From JABFRZ01 sp031413955 (GTDB lineage Bacteria > Planctomycetota > UBA1135 > GCA-002686595), in contig JANOGB010000628.1 of NCBI GenBank assembly GCA_031413955.1, forward strand, positions 1 through 8,313: a stretch of DNA of 8,313 nt, read 5' to 3'. The notes beneath the pieces are model-generated. The model worked only from the letters and a program-made list of their open reading frames with translations. It was not told the origin of the DNA and did no database searches. A program made the translations under genes and the position numbers. Positions 1-7,268 of this stretch are shown one piece after another. Position 1 is the stretch's first letter; every line of letters starts with the position of its first letter.

Positions 1-91
1 GCTCCAGCCCGGCTCTTCTTCTTGCTTCTTCCGAGACTTCGGAGAGCGGAAGAAGAAAAGAAACGGAGCCGGGCTGGAGCCCGGCGCTCCC
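1..91 (+). repeat. Cloverleaf-type intergenic repeat, copy 1 (left end cut by window edge)
   Basis: The first copy of a three-member repeat family. The left palindromic arm is partial (1-12; its first four bases and the left half of the outer stem would lie outside the window). CTC at 13-15 faces GAG at 66-68. A pyrimidine-rich stretch (16-32) faces a purine-rich stretch (47-63), with a small internal hairpin CCGA-GACT-TCGG at 31-42. The right arm CCGGGCTGGAGCCCGG (69-84) is self-complementary (6-bp stem, TGGA loop). It is followed directly by CGCTCCC (85-91), which should pair with GGGAGCG of the missing left end. The copy ends 58 bp upstream of the thyX start. The orientation (pyrimidine tract first on the plus strand) matches the other two copies. 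Confidence 0.9.
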
Positions 92-149
92 AGGGTGAGC
101 GCTGGTCGCGTTCTGCGGCACTTCGTAAGGTTGTGCCCACAGCCCGCCC

Positions 150-992
150 ATGACCGCCGTGTCCACGACTTCCGGGATGACGGAACCCAAGCCTCCCTCC
201 GCGCGCGCCCTCGACGGTCCCGAGGGCGCGATCCCGACGCTCGACGACGGCATCGGCTTCATCGCGCTGGTCGACCGCATGCGCTCGGACGCGGCGCTCA
301 AGGTCGTCAATGCGGCGCGTATCTCCTACCAGAAGGAGAAGCGCGAGCTCGGCGAAGAGGACAAGAAGCTGGCGCGCTTCCTGTGGGTGCACGGGCACAC
401 GTCTCCGTACCGCCACTCGTTCTTCACCTTTCACTGGAAGGCGCCGCTGTTCGTCTTCCGCCAGGCCTTCAAGTACCAGGTCGGCTCGACCTGGCGCGAG
501 TACGAGGCGGGCGGCGAGTCGATCTCGCTCGAGGCCTTCGACGTGCTGTTCGACACCGACAAGGGCTGTAGCTGGAACGAGATCTCCGGGCGCTACGTCA
601 AGTGGCAGCCCGAGTTCTATCTGCCCAAGACGATGCGCGCGAACCCGCCGCACGGCAACAAGCAGGCGAGCGTCGAGCTCTCGGCCGACTTCGACCACGC
701 CGCCGAGCGCGAGCGCATGCGCACCGAGTGCGAGCAGATGTTCCGCCTGTACCGCGAGCGCCTGGAGCGCGGCGTCGCCAAGGAGCTGGCGCGCATCCTC
801 CTGCCACAGAACGTCTACACCCAGGCCTACTGGACGGTCTCGCTGCAGGGCGTGATCCACTTCCTCGCGCAGCGCCTGAAGCCCGACGCCCAGTACGAGA
901 TCCGGCGCTACGCCGAGGGCATCTACCAGCTCGTCGCCTCCGAGCTCGAGCGCGTGGGCATCACGCGCGCGCTGCTCGTGGCCGGCGAGTGA
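150..992 (+). CDS. thyX: Flavin-dependent thymidylate synthase ThyX
   Basis: Makes dTMP from dUMP with methylenetetrahydrofolate, FAD and NADPH in the cytosol, replacing ThyA in organisms that lack it. The 280-residue product shows the family's landmarks in order: VVNAARISY (52-60), GHTSPYRHSFFTF (82-94), APLFVFRQAFKYQVG (98-112), NEISGRYVKW (143-152) followed by FYLPK (156-160), LLPQNVYTQAYWT (217-229) and LKPDAQYEIRRYA (243-255), the nucleotide-binding region near the C-terminus. The signature usually written RHRxxSxNExSxRY is split: KYQVG and SWNEISGRY are separated by about 28 residues (113-140), and the usual His after the Lys/Arg is Tyr109. The start is uncertain: ATG 150 and ATG 177 (Met10) are both possible, neither has a clear Shine-Dalgarno sequence, and residues 1-30 look non-conserved. 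The gene stands alone; no folate or nucleotide genes adjoin it. Confidence 0.93.
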   Translation: MTAVSTTSGMTEPKPPSARALDGPEGAIPTLDDGIGFIALVDRMRSDAALKVVNAARISYQKEKRELGEEDKKLARFLWVHGHTSPYRHSFFTFHWKAPLFVFRQAFKYQVGSTWREYEAGGESISLEAFDVLFDTDKGCSWNEISGRYVKWQPEFYLPKTMRANPPHGNKQASVELSADFDHAAERERMRTECEQMFRLYRERLERGVAKELARILLPQNVYTQAYWTVSLQGVIHFLAQRLKPDAQYEIRRYAEGIYQLVASELERVGITRALLVAGE

Positions 993-998
993 GCCGGC
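981..998 (+). terminator. Possible hairpin overlapping the thyX stop codon
   Basis: GCCGGC at 981-986 and GCCGGC at 993-998 form a perfect 6-bp stem around the loop GAGTGA, which contains the thyX stop codon. There is no following T-run, so this is at best a weak or Rho-assisted terminator. It could also be chance in such GC-rich sequence. Confidence 0.25.
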
Positions 999-1047
999 GC
1001 TGGCGCGCGGGTGGTACGCTGACGCTGCCCGTCCTCTCCTACCCCCC

Positions 1048-1052
1048 GGAGG
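1048..1052 (+). promoter_or_regulatory. Ribosome binding site of the FG-GAP gene
   Basis: GGAGG lies four bases before ATG 1057. It is the clearest Shine-Dalgarno sequence in the window and fixes this start, which also gives a well-formed signal peptide. Confidence 0.75.
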
Positions 1053-1056
1053 TCCC

Positions 1057-2529
1057 ATGCACGGTCGCCCGTTCTTCGCCCTCGCGTTCGTCTTCCTCTC
1101 GGCAGCGCTCGGCACAGCCCAGCGCGCCCGGCTCGCCGGTCCTGGCGGCACGCTGGCCGTCGTGCAGACCGTCCCGGCCGCGATCTCGGTCGCGCCGGTG
1201 ACGACCACGATCACTGTGGTCTTCGATCGTCCGGTGGCGCAGAACACGGTCGACGCCGACAGTTTTCGCGTCTTCGGGCGCCAGAGCGGTCCGGCCCGCG
1301 GGCACTTCTCGTTCCTGAACGGCGGCCAAGAAGTCGTCTTCACGCCCGACGAGATCTTTGCCGCGGGCGAGGTCGTGTGGGTGAACCTGGCGCACTCGAT
1401 CCGCGCGCTCGATGCCGCGCGCCTGCGCGCGGCCGGGCATGCCTTCCAGTTCGGCACGGCGGTCGTGCCCTCCAGCGCGACCTTCGTGCAGTACGACGTG
1501 CTCTCGAACACGGCCGGCCCGCAGACGCGCATCTACGGCGCTTCGGCCACCGACCTGAACCACGACGGCTATCCCGATCTGACCACGGTCAACGAGGTCA
1601 GCGCCGATCTGCGCGTGTTCCTCAACCTGGCGGACGGCACGGGCAACTACGGCGGCTTCCTCGCGCCCGAGCCGATCGGCGACGAGGCCAGCCCGAACGA
1701 ACCGGCCGACTTCGACAACGACGGCGACGCCGACCTGTGCGCCGCTGCCAGCCTGAGCCAGGACGTCTGGATCCTGCTCGGCAACGGCGACGGCACGTTC
1801 GCCGCGCCCCAGTCGCTCGCCGTCGGCAACGAGCCGCACGGCATCGCGACGCTCGACGTCGACGGGGATGCCGACTTCGACATCGTCAACTGCAACCGCG
1901 CCAGCAACAGCCTCAGCTTGATGCTCAACGACGGCACGGGCGTCTTCGGGGCGCCGAGCTCCTTCGATGGCGGCGTGAACGGGGAGTACGGCCTGGCCGC
2001 CGGCGACATGGACAAGGACGGGATCACGGACCTCGTCGTGGCCGGCATGAACGGCAACCACATCCGCACGCTGCTCTCCAACGGCAACGGCACGTTCACG
2101 CCGGCGGGCCCGGCGCGGGGCACGGGCGGACTGACCTGGGTCGTGCAGCTCGGCGACGTGGACGGCGACGGCGACCTCGACGCTTCGACTGCGAACTCGA
2201 TCAGCGGCACGGCCGGCATCCTCAAGAATACGGGCGCGGGCGACTTCGCGACCGTCACGACCGTGAACCTCGGCGCGCACACGGTCTCGACCGACCTCGG
2301 CGACCTGGACGGCGACGGCGACCTCGACTGGGCGGTCTCGAGTTTTGGCGGCGGCTTCTGGCGCCTGTACCGGAACGGCGGCACGGGCAGCTTCACGTTC
2401 TGGATCCAGATCAACGCGCCGTCCAACCCTTCGTGCGCGATCCTGCTGGACACCGACCGCGACGGTGACCTCGATCTGGCGCTGACGGACGAGATCGCCG
2501 ACGAGGTCGTGCTCATGGAGAATCTCTGA
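1057..2529 (+). CDS. Secreted FG-GAP/VCBS seven-bladed beta-propeller protein with N-terminal SbsA-type Ig-like domain
   Basis: The 490-residue product begins with a signal peptide (about 1-22: Arg4, hydrophobic FFALAFVFLSAALG, then ALGTAQ as the likely cleavage region). Residues about 42-135 resemble the bacterial Ig-like domain first described in SbsA: an opening TVPAAISVAP stretch, VVFDRPV, NTVDADSF and a VVFTPDEIFAAGEVVWV strand pair. The rest is seven FG-GAP repeats, each with a calcium-loop motif of the DxDxDGxxD type, starting at residues 166 (DLNHDGYPD), 218, 267, 317, 367, 416 and 465 (DTDRDGDLD). The spacing is very even, 49-52 residues, and seven repeats is the number expected for one closed integrin-alpha-like propeller. 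Repeat 3 is degenerate (DVDGDADFD, Gly replaced by Ala). Such propellers usually bind Ca2+ and mediate adhesion or surface assembly; the ligand here is unknown. No C-terminal sorting domain is visible, because the protein ends at the last repeat. Probably co-transcribed with the metallohydrolase 14 bp downstream. Confidence 0.92.
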   Translation: MHGRPFFALAFVFLSAALGTAQRARLAGPGGTLAVVQTVPAAISVAPVTTTITVVFDRPVAQNTVDADSFRVFGRQSGPARGHFSFLNGGQEVVFTPDEIFAAGEVVWVNLAHSIRALDAARLRAAGHAFQFGTAVVPSSATFVQYDVLSNTAGPQTRIYGASATDLNHDGYPDLTTVNEVSADLRVFLNLADGTGNYGGFLAPEPIGDEASPNEPADFDNDGDADLCAAASLSQDVWILLGNGDGTFAAPQSLAVGNEPHGIATLDVDGDADFDIVNCNRASNSLSLMLNDGTGVFGAPSSFDGGVNGEYGLAAGDMDKDGITDLVVAGMNGNHIRTLLSNGNGTFTPAGPARGTGGLTWVVQLGDVDGDGDLDASTANSISGTAGILKNTGAGDFATVTTVNLGAHTVSTDLGDLDGDGDLDWAVSSFGGGFWRLYRNGGTGSFTFWIQINAPSNPSCAILLDTDRDGDLDLALTDEIADEVVLMENL

Positions 2530-2532
2530 GTC

Positions 2533-2539
2533 GAGAGGG
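2533..2539 (+). promoter_or_regulatory. Ribosome binding site of the CehA-like gene
   Basis: GAGAGGG lies four bases before ATG 2544, inside the 14-bp gap after the FG-GAP stop codon. It supports this start and translation from a shared transcript. Confidence 0.6.
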
Positions 2540-2543
2540 CTGG

Positions 2544-4343
2544 ATGCGCGCGCCTTTCGGGGCCGCGCTGGCCGCGCTGGCGGTTTTCGCTTGCCGAGGC
2601 GAGCCCGCGGACACGAGCGAGCGCGCTTGGTCCGTGCAGCTCCACTTGCACGGCTCCTTCAGCGAGGGCGAGGGCTCGCTCGACTCACACTCCTTTGAAG
2701 CCAAGGACGTCGGCTGCGACGTCCTGTGGTGGAGCGACCACGACTTTCGCCTGACGACCTACCAGCACGTCACGCGCTTCGGCTTCGAGGGGCCAACGGA
2801 GCCGCTCGGGCGCAACGAGAGCTGGGCCCCGCGCCTGAAGCGCAACGTCGCCGGCAAGAAGCTCCTCGAACTCGTGACCAGCCCCCCGGATGCCGAGCCG
2901 CGTTTCGTGACCGCGCCGGTGACGGAGGGCGAGCACAGCCTGCTGCTCGCGCTGCAAGGCAAGGAGAACGCCTTCGAGACCCAGCTCCTGGCCCTCGGTG
3001 CCGAGCGCTTCCTCGTGCGTCGCTCGCTCGCGACCGGCGTGACCTTGCGCCTCGCGGTCTTCCCCGAGGCGCTCGGTCCGGACGCGCGCATCCTGGTGGA
3101 GGCGCAGCTCTCCGAGCACGCCCCGCGCGAGGGCCTCGGGATCGTGCCCGTGTTCGTGCGCTATCTGCTGGGCGAGCAAGGGCCCGCACGCCGCGAGGGC
3201 CAGGTCTACCTCGTGCCGGTCGCGCTCGAGCTCGGGCGCTGGAACGAGCTCGCGCTGCCCTTGAGCGCCGACGCCGTGCGCGGGTTTTCGGCCAGCCCGG
3301 GCGAGGACAACGCGCTCTATCGTCTGGCGTTCGGCGTGCAGGCGCGCCGCGGCGCGCGCGCGGCGGCGTACCTCGACGATCTCCGCATCGAGCAGCAGCG
3401 CGCGGGCCCGGAAATGTACGCGCGGCAGGGCGCGCTCATCGACGAGGTCGGCCAGCTCTATCCCGGCCTCGGGCAGCTGCAAGGCGTGGAAGTCTCCTAC
3501 GGCTCGCGGCACCTGAACGTGTTCTGCCTGGAGCCCGTGCTGCCGGACTACGACGCCATCGCCGACGAGATCGCCGGCTCGGGCACGGCGAGCGAGGCCT
3601 TCGACGAGCGCGCCTTTCGCGCGGCCGTGATCGCGCGCGTCGTCGCGGACGTGCACCGCCGCGGCGGCCTGGTCTCCTACAACCACCCCTTCGGGACCAC
3701 TTTCGAGGAGAACGAGAAGCCGCGCACGAACGAGGAGCAGCTCAGGATCCTGGTGCGGAACCGCGCCGAGGGCGCGGACATCCTCGAGGTCGGCTATCGC
3801 GACCGCGGCGGCGCCACGCTCGACGACCACCTGTGGCTCTGGGACCAGGCCGCGCTCGCGGGCTTGCGCCTGGTGGGCACGGGGGTCTCCGACTCGCACG
3901 GCGGCAAGGACAACCGCTGGCGCGGCTCGCCCAACAACTTCGTGAGCTGGATCTATGCCGCCGTGCCCGACAAGGAGCATTTCATCGCCGGCCTGCGCGC
4001 GGGCCGCGTCTTCTTCGGCGACCTCGAACGCTTCGACGGCGAGCTCGACCTCGTCACGGAAGACGGTGAGCGCATGGGCGCGACGGTGCAGACCGGGAAG
4101 CCGCAGGTGCGTGTCGAGCTGATCGCGCACGGATTGAAGGGCAACGAGCGCATCGTCGTGGTGGAGTCGGGGCAGCGCACGAGCACGTATCCCGCCGAGG
4201 GCGCGGACTTCCGCCGCTGGCACGATCTCCACCTCCCAGCCGCGAGCCCGGGCTTCCTGCGCTTCGAGGTGCACGACGACTCGGGCCCGATCGCGCTCTC
4301 GAACCCGATCCACTTCGTGGGCGAGAGCGCAGAAAAACGCTGA
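2544..4343 (+). CDS. CehA/McbA-type metallohydrolase (PHP fold), predicted lipoprotein
   Basis: The 599-residue product starts with a short hydrophobic leader ending in VFAC, so Cys17 may be a lipid-modified N-terminus. The leader is short and Phe at -2 is not ideal; cleavage by signal peptidase I is the alternative. The metal-binding motifs of the PHP superfamily are present in order: HLHGS (His34, His36), WWSDHD (Asp65, His66, Asp67), YNHPFGT (His381) and DSHGG (Asp450, His452). CehA and McbA hydrolyse carbaryl; most relatives have unknown substrates, often presumed to be phosphate or ester bonds. About 300 residues separate the second and third motifs. Within that stretch, residues about 95-285 look like a beta-sandwich of the carbohydrate-binding jelly-roll type, ending in AAYLDDLRIE (274-283). 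Residues about 510-595 form a C-terminal beta domain typical of this family, ending in ALSNPIHFVG. Likely an exported hydrolase working with the propeller protein encoded just upstream; the substrate cannot be named. Confidence 0.85.
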   Translation: MRAPFGAALAALAVFACRGEPADTSERAWSVQLHLHGSFSEGEGSLDSHSFEAKDVGCDVLWWSDHDFRLTTYQHVTRFGFEGPTEPLGRNESWAPRLKRNVAGKKLLELVTSPPDAEPRFVTAPVTEGEHSLLLALQGKENAFETQLLALGAERFLVRRSLATGVTLRLAVFPEALGPDARILVEAQLSEHAPREGLGIVPVFVRYLLGEQGPARREGQVYLVPVALELGRWNELALPLSADAVRGFSASPGEDNALYRLAFGVQARRGARAAAYLDDLRIEQQRAGPEMYARQGALIDEVGQLYPGLGQLQGVEVSYGSRHLNVFCLEPVLPDYDAIADEIAGSGTASEAFDERAFRAAVIARVVADVHRRGGLVSYNHPFGTTFEENEKPRTNEEQLRILVRNRAEGADILEVGYRDRGGATLDDHLWLWDQAALAGLRLVGTGVSDSHGGKDNRWRGSPNNFVSWIYAAVPDKEHFIAGLRAGRVFFGDLERFDGELDLVTEDGERMGATVQTGKPQVRVELIAHGLKGNERIVVVESGQRTSTYPAEGADFRRWHDLHLPAASPGFLRFEVHDDSGPIALSNPIHFVGESAEKR

Positions 4344-4384
4344 CGGCCGCGCGGCATTCCTTGCCGATGTGGACGCAGCTCTTA

Positions 4385-4438
4385 CGGATCGGCCCGGCCC
4401 GGCAGGGCATCATTGACGCTTCCACTGGTCCCGATCCG
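4385..4438 (+). repeat. 8-bp inverted repeat upstream of the cytochrome gene
   Basis: CGGATCGG (4385-4392) and CCGATCCG (4431-4438) are perfect reverse complements 38 bases apart, in the 104-bp gap before ATG 4448. The pair could be an operator or a hairpin that hides the start region, or chance. No convincing -35/-10 pair was found nearby; a TTGACG at 4413 has no matching -10. Confidence 0.3.
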
Positions 4439-4447
4439 AGCCTTGCC

Positions 4448-5494
4448 ATGCTGACCACCACGCCCACCTCCTGCCTCGCCTTGCCGGGCTTGCTCGCTCT
4501 GATCGCCCTCGGTGAGCCCCGTGGGACGGAGCTCGACGTCGAGCGCGAGCTGAACGAACGGCACGCCCTGAGCCTGACCTCGGCCGAAGCCTTGCCGCTC
4601 GGACTCGATCCGCTCCGTGCGAAAAAGATCGCCGCCGCGGCGGGCGTGCCGCTCGAGCGCATCCAGGCCGCGCGGGCCTTTCGCGCCGAACAGACGGGCC
4701 GCACGGACGCGCCCGAGACCGTGACCCTGGCCTCGATCGCGCTCGAGCCCGGCGAGCTACTGATCAGTCTGGCGGCGGACGGGATCGTCGAGGCCGTCTC
4801 GCTGGCCGAGTTTCCGCCGAAGCAGGCAGACAGGAGCGGCAACTGGCGCTCGTTCTGCGAGCAGTTCCGGCGCGGGCGCTCGAACTGTGCGCGGCTCGAG
4901 CTCGAACGGGCTGCGAGCCGCGTCGAGCGCGAGGCCGCCTGGAAGACCGTGCTGACCGACCCGACTCCCGAGGCCGCCGTGCGCCGCGCCCTGTATCGCC
5001 AGCGCGTGCTGATGCGCGAGAACTCGCGGCGCTTCACGGTCTTCAGCAACACAACCAAGGCGAACCAGCTCCCGAGCGCAGCCTGGGCCAAGGAATGGGG
5101 CGCGGTCTTCGCGGACCTGACCAGCTATTCCCGGGACCTGAAGAGCGTGCTGCCCGCCGAGGCCTTCGGGGCCTACGAGGAAGCCGCCGCCACCACGCGC
5201 GACCTGATGCAGCAGGCCATCGATGCGCTCGAGGCGGGGGCGAGAGACGACTTCATCAGCATCATCGACAACGAGCTCTACTCCGTCGGCTGCCAGGGCT
5301 GTCACCAGATCGCGACCGGTCCGGATGCAATCCTCTACGACATGCTCAAGGACGCGCTGCCCGCCCGCGGCGTGCGCAACGATCTCTTCCTGATCGACGC
5401 CGACCTGTGGGGCATCGGGGGCGAAACGCAGGCCTGTCAGGAGGTCGCCGACCACGTGTACGCGCTGCTGCTCGTGCTGGGATCGCGAAGCTGA
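4448..5494 (+). CDS. Exported monohaem cytochrome c'-like protein
   Basis: ATG 4448 is preferred over in-frame upstream starts (TTG 4361, ATG 4367) because it opens directly into a signal-peptide-like stretch (SCLALPGLLALIALG). The product is 348 residues. It carries one haem-c attachment motif, CQGCH (Cys282, Cys285, His286), preceded by helices containing W..EWGAVFADL and AYEEAAATTRDLMQQAIDAL. Together these resemble the cytochrome c' / c-556 four-helix arrangement, in which CXXCH lies on the last helix. In cytochrome c' the motif is nearly C-terminal; here about 60 residues follow (including AILYDMLKDALP and ETQACQEVADHV). Residues about 30-120 form a separate N-terminal part of unknown type with the stretch LISLAADGIVEAVSLAEFPP. 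Three further cysteines occur (near 134, 145 and 329), two of them close together. A periplasmic electron-transfer or ligand-binding role is likely; partners are not evident. It is probably transcribed separately from the gene pair upstream, but read-through is possible. Confidence 0.8.
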   Translation: MLTTTPTSCLALPGLLALIALGEPRGTELDVERELNERHALSLTSAEALPLGLDPLRAKKIAAAAGVPLERIQAARAFRAEQTGRTDAPETVTLASIALEPGELLISLAADGIVEAVSLAEFPPKQADRSGNWRSFCEQFRRGRSNCARLELERAASRVEREAAWKTVLTDPTPEAAVRRALYRQRVLMRENSRRFTVFSNTTKANQLPSAAWAKEWGAVFADLTSYSRDLKSVLPAEAFGAYEEAAATTRDLMQQAIDALEAGARDDFISIIDNELYSVGCQGCHQIATGPDAILYDMLKDALPARGVRNDLFLIDADLWGIGGETQACQEVADHVYALLLVLGSRS

Positions 5495-5504
5495 ATCTCG
5501 GTGT

Positions 5505-5520
5505 CGCAACGGCAGTTGCG
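5505..5520. terminator. Small hairpin between convergent genes
   Basis: CGCAAC-GGCA-GTTGCG gives a 6-bp stem with a tetraloop in the 81-bp space between the ends of the cytochrome gene (plus) and the DUF155-like gene (minus). It lies 11 bp after the plus-strand stop. There is no T-run on either side, so terminator function is only suggested by position. Confidence 0.3.
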
Positions 5521-5575
5521 CAATGCGTCCATCGCTACCGCGTCGCGCGCGGGGACTCCGTCGAGCTCGTGCCCC

Positions 5576-6658
5576 TCAGTGCCGCAGCGGCAAGAAATAC
5601 AGCACGATATCCACCACGAACAGCGCGATGATGATCCACTCCAGCAGCTCGGCCCGCCGACGGGCGGCGAGGTCGGAGATCTTCGAGTAGATGCTCTCGA
5701 GCGTGGCCAGCTTGCGCTCGATGGCCGAGTCCCAGGCCACGAAGTGGAAACGGTCGGAGCACAGCTCGTAGAGCCGCGCCAGGTAGTCGTCGCCCAGCAG
5801 CTTCAGGGCGTTGTCGAAGTTCTCGTGCAGGATCGCGCTGTCGGCCTGGAAGCGCGCCAGGCGTTCGATCTCGTTGGAGCGCGGTGCGAGCCCGAAGAAC
5901 GGCTTGCGCGAGCGCGCGAACAGGCCGTAGGCCTCGTCCAGGCGCTGCTCCAGGCGTCCGTCGAGGAAGCGCAGCTCGACCAGCTCGACCGTGGTGAGCT
6001 CCAGCACGCGGCGCTCGTCCTCCATGTCCGTGCCGACCAGCAGCGCGCCGAACCAGTCCACCAGCACGAGCTCCTCCGGCCCGTAAGCGATGTGACCGTC
6101 GAGCGCGTTTTCGACTTCGTGGCGCGAGAGCGGTCCGGCCTCGGCGCGCAGGATGCGCGCCAGGAGCTCGCGCTCGGCGGTCTGGAGCTCGTCCAGCGCG
6201 AGCGGCAGCGGCTCCAGCCGGTAGATGACGTAGTCCTCGACCGCCTGGGCGAGCTCGGGTTCGCGCACCGAGTCGCCGAGCGTGCCCAACAAGATCTCGG
6301 CTTCGGCCCGCGCGGCGCGCTGCAGCTCGGCGTTGTCGTACAGCAGCACGCTCACCGCGACCAGCTGCTCGAGCGAGAGATCCAGGGGCAGCGTGTAGCA
6401 GAGGCTCACGCCGCCGAACGGATAGACGGCGAACTCGAGCTCGTTCGTGCTCGCCACCGGACCCAGCGCGAGCGGCGCGATCGGGCGCGTGAAGCGCAGC
6501 GGCATGCGCGCCACTCCGGGTTCTTCGGGCGCGCCGCGCTTGTGGCGGAACGCCTCGGGGCTGCGTGCGACGCCCAGGCGCCCGGCGGCCTTGGCGAGGT
6601 CGATCTCGTAGCCGAGGTCGAAGGCCAGCAAGACGTGGCCGGTGCCGCGCGCACGCAT
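5576..6658 (-). CDS. RMD1/DUF155-like protein with C-terminal membrane anchor
   Basis: The start is taken at ATG 6658 (MRARGTGHVLLAFDLGYE), giving 360 residues. The frame stays open far upstream through dinB, but that extension is an out-of-frame shadow. The architecture fits the RMD1/YagE (DUF155) group: an alpha/beta N-terminal part with FAVYPFGGVSLCYTLPLDLS (about 75-95), a central segment rich in acidic and hydrophobic helices (EAEILLGTLGDSVREPELAQ), a long charged helical region with VELVELRFLDGRLEQRLDEA, and a final hydrophobic helix LLEWIIIALFVVDIVLYFL (338-356) followed by Pro-Leu-Arg-His. It would be tail-anchored with the bulk in the cytoplasm. Eukaryotic relatives include Rmd1 and RMND1; the bacterial function is unknown. 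The start is 14 bp after the dinB-like stop, so the two are probably one operon. The family call rests on remembered architecture, not a search. Confidence 0.6.
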   Translation of the reverse strand: MRARGTGHVLLAFDLGYEIDLAKAAGRLGVARSPEAFRHKRGAPEEPGVARMPLRFTRPIAPLALGPVASTNELEFAVYPFGGVSLCYTLPLDLSLEQLVAVSVLLYDNAELQRAARAEAEILLGTLGDSVREPELAQAVEDYVIYRLEPLPLALDELQTAERELLARILRAEAGPLSRHEVENALDGHIAYGPEELVLVDWFGALLVGTDMEDERRVLELTTVELVELRFLDGRLEQRLDEAYGLFARSRKPFFGLAPRSNEIERLARFQADSAILHENFDNALKLLGDDYLARLYELCSDRFHFVAWDSAIERKLATLESIYSKISDLAARRRAELLEWIIIALFVVDIVLYFLPLRH

Positions 6659-6672
6659 GGGATCGCTCGCGC

Positions 6673-7224
6673 CTACGCCAGATAGCGCTCGGCCAGCACG
6701 TGCCGGTGGTGCGTCTCGTGCCCGGCCAGGATGAACGGGAAGGCGCAGGCCACGAAGGGCTTGTCCGAGGCCGTGCCGCGCCGCTCCCAGTCGGAGGGCT
6801 GGAGGCTGCGAAAGAAGAGCAGGTTCGCCGCGCGCAGGTGCGCCAGTTCGTCCAGCAGGTCGGCGAGGCGGCGCCGATCGGAGCCGGCGGCCGCGACGTA
6901 GTCGTCCTGCTCGAAGCTCGCGAGCGGCGTGGCATCGCCGCGCGCGATGCGCAGCGCGCGGTAAGCGAAGACGCGCTCGGCATCGATCACGTGACCCACG
7001 ATCTCTTTCACGCTCCATTTCCCGGGCGCGTAGCGATGCCCGCCGCGAGCCTCGCCCAGGCGTGCCAGCAGCGCGCGCGTCTGCTCCAGCCCGCGCTCGA
7101 GCTCGCCCAGTACGTCCCCCTCGGGGACGAGATCGATGTAGCCGAAGTAGTAGGAGCCCACCTCGTCGGGGCGCGGACGGCGTACGAGCAGCGGGGTGGC
7201 CGAGGCCTGGGGCACGGAGGACAT
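6673..7224 (-). CDS. DinB-family protein (metal-binding four-helix bundle)
   Basis: The 183-residue product has the DinB/YfiT fold hallmarks: GKWSVKEIVGHVIDAERVFAYRALRIARGD (68-97) and a C-terminal AGHETHHRHVLAERYL. The expected metal triad is His78 plus His169 and His173 (HxxxH). Many family members are thiol-dependent S-transferases or isomerases using bacillithiol, mycothiol or glutathione, and others are stress-induced proteins of unknown activity; nothing here picks one. The N-terminal PDEVGSYYFGYIDLVP segment (19-34) is a common opening in this family. ATG 7224 is chosen because it is the first Met before the conserved segment, although no clear Shine-Dalgarno sequence precedes it. No signal peptide, so cytosolic. 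First gene of a probable two-gene operon with the DUF155-like gene; its 5' region holds repeat copy 2 and is shared with the divergent hydrolase. Confidence 0.88.
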   Translation of the reverse strand: MSSVPQASATPLLVRRPRPDEVGSYYFGYIDLVPEGDVLGELERGLEQTRALLARLGEARGGHRYAPGKWSVKEIVGHVIDAERVFAYRALRIARGDATPLASFEQDDYVAAAGSDRRRLADLLDELAHLRAANLLFFRSLQPSDWERRGTASDKPFVACAFPFILAGHETHHRHVLAERYLA

Positions 7225-7268
7225 GGCGCGTGATTGTCCAGCGTGGATGGAACGCGGACAAGACCGCG

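Noticed and set aside
1000..1013. GCTGGCGCGCGGG shared by the regions after thyX (about 1000) and after the hydrolase (about 8050)
   Set aside because: A short, extremely GC-biased match with no flanking similarity; likely chance.
1039..2280. Minus-strand open frame of 413 codons antisense to the FG-GAP gene
   Set aside because: Its composition is a Val/Ala/Arg/Asp mirror of the repeated Asp-Gly codons on the other strand; it shows no domain and the plus-strand protein is clearly real.
2685..4313. Minus-strand open frame of 542 codons antisense to the CehA-like gene
   Set aside because: A product of high GC at third positions; it is low-complexity, without motifs, while the plus strand carries the full metal-binding set.
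4361..4447. Upstream start (TTG 4361 or ATG 4367) for the cytochrome-like gene
   Set aside because: It would place 27-29 polar residues before the hydrophobic leader and spoil an otherwise normal signal peptide.
5501..6685. Plus-strand open frame of 394 codons over the DUF155-like gene
   Set aside because: Very rich in Gln, Arg, Glu and Val with no hydrophobic core; a shadow of the minus-strand gene, which has a plausible fold and a membrane anchor.
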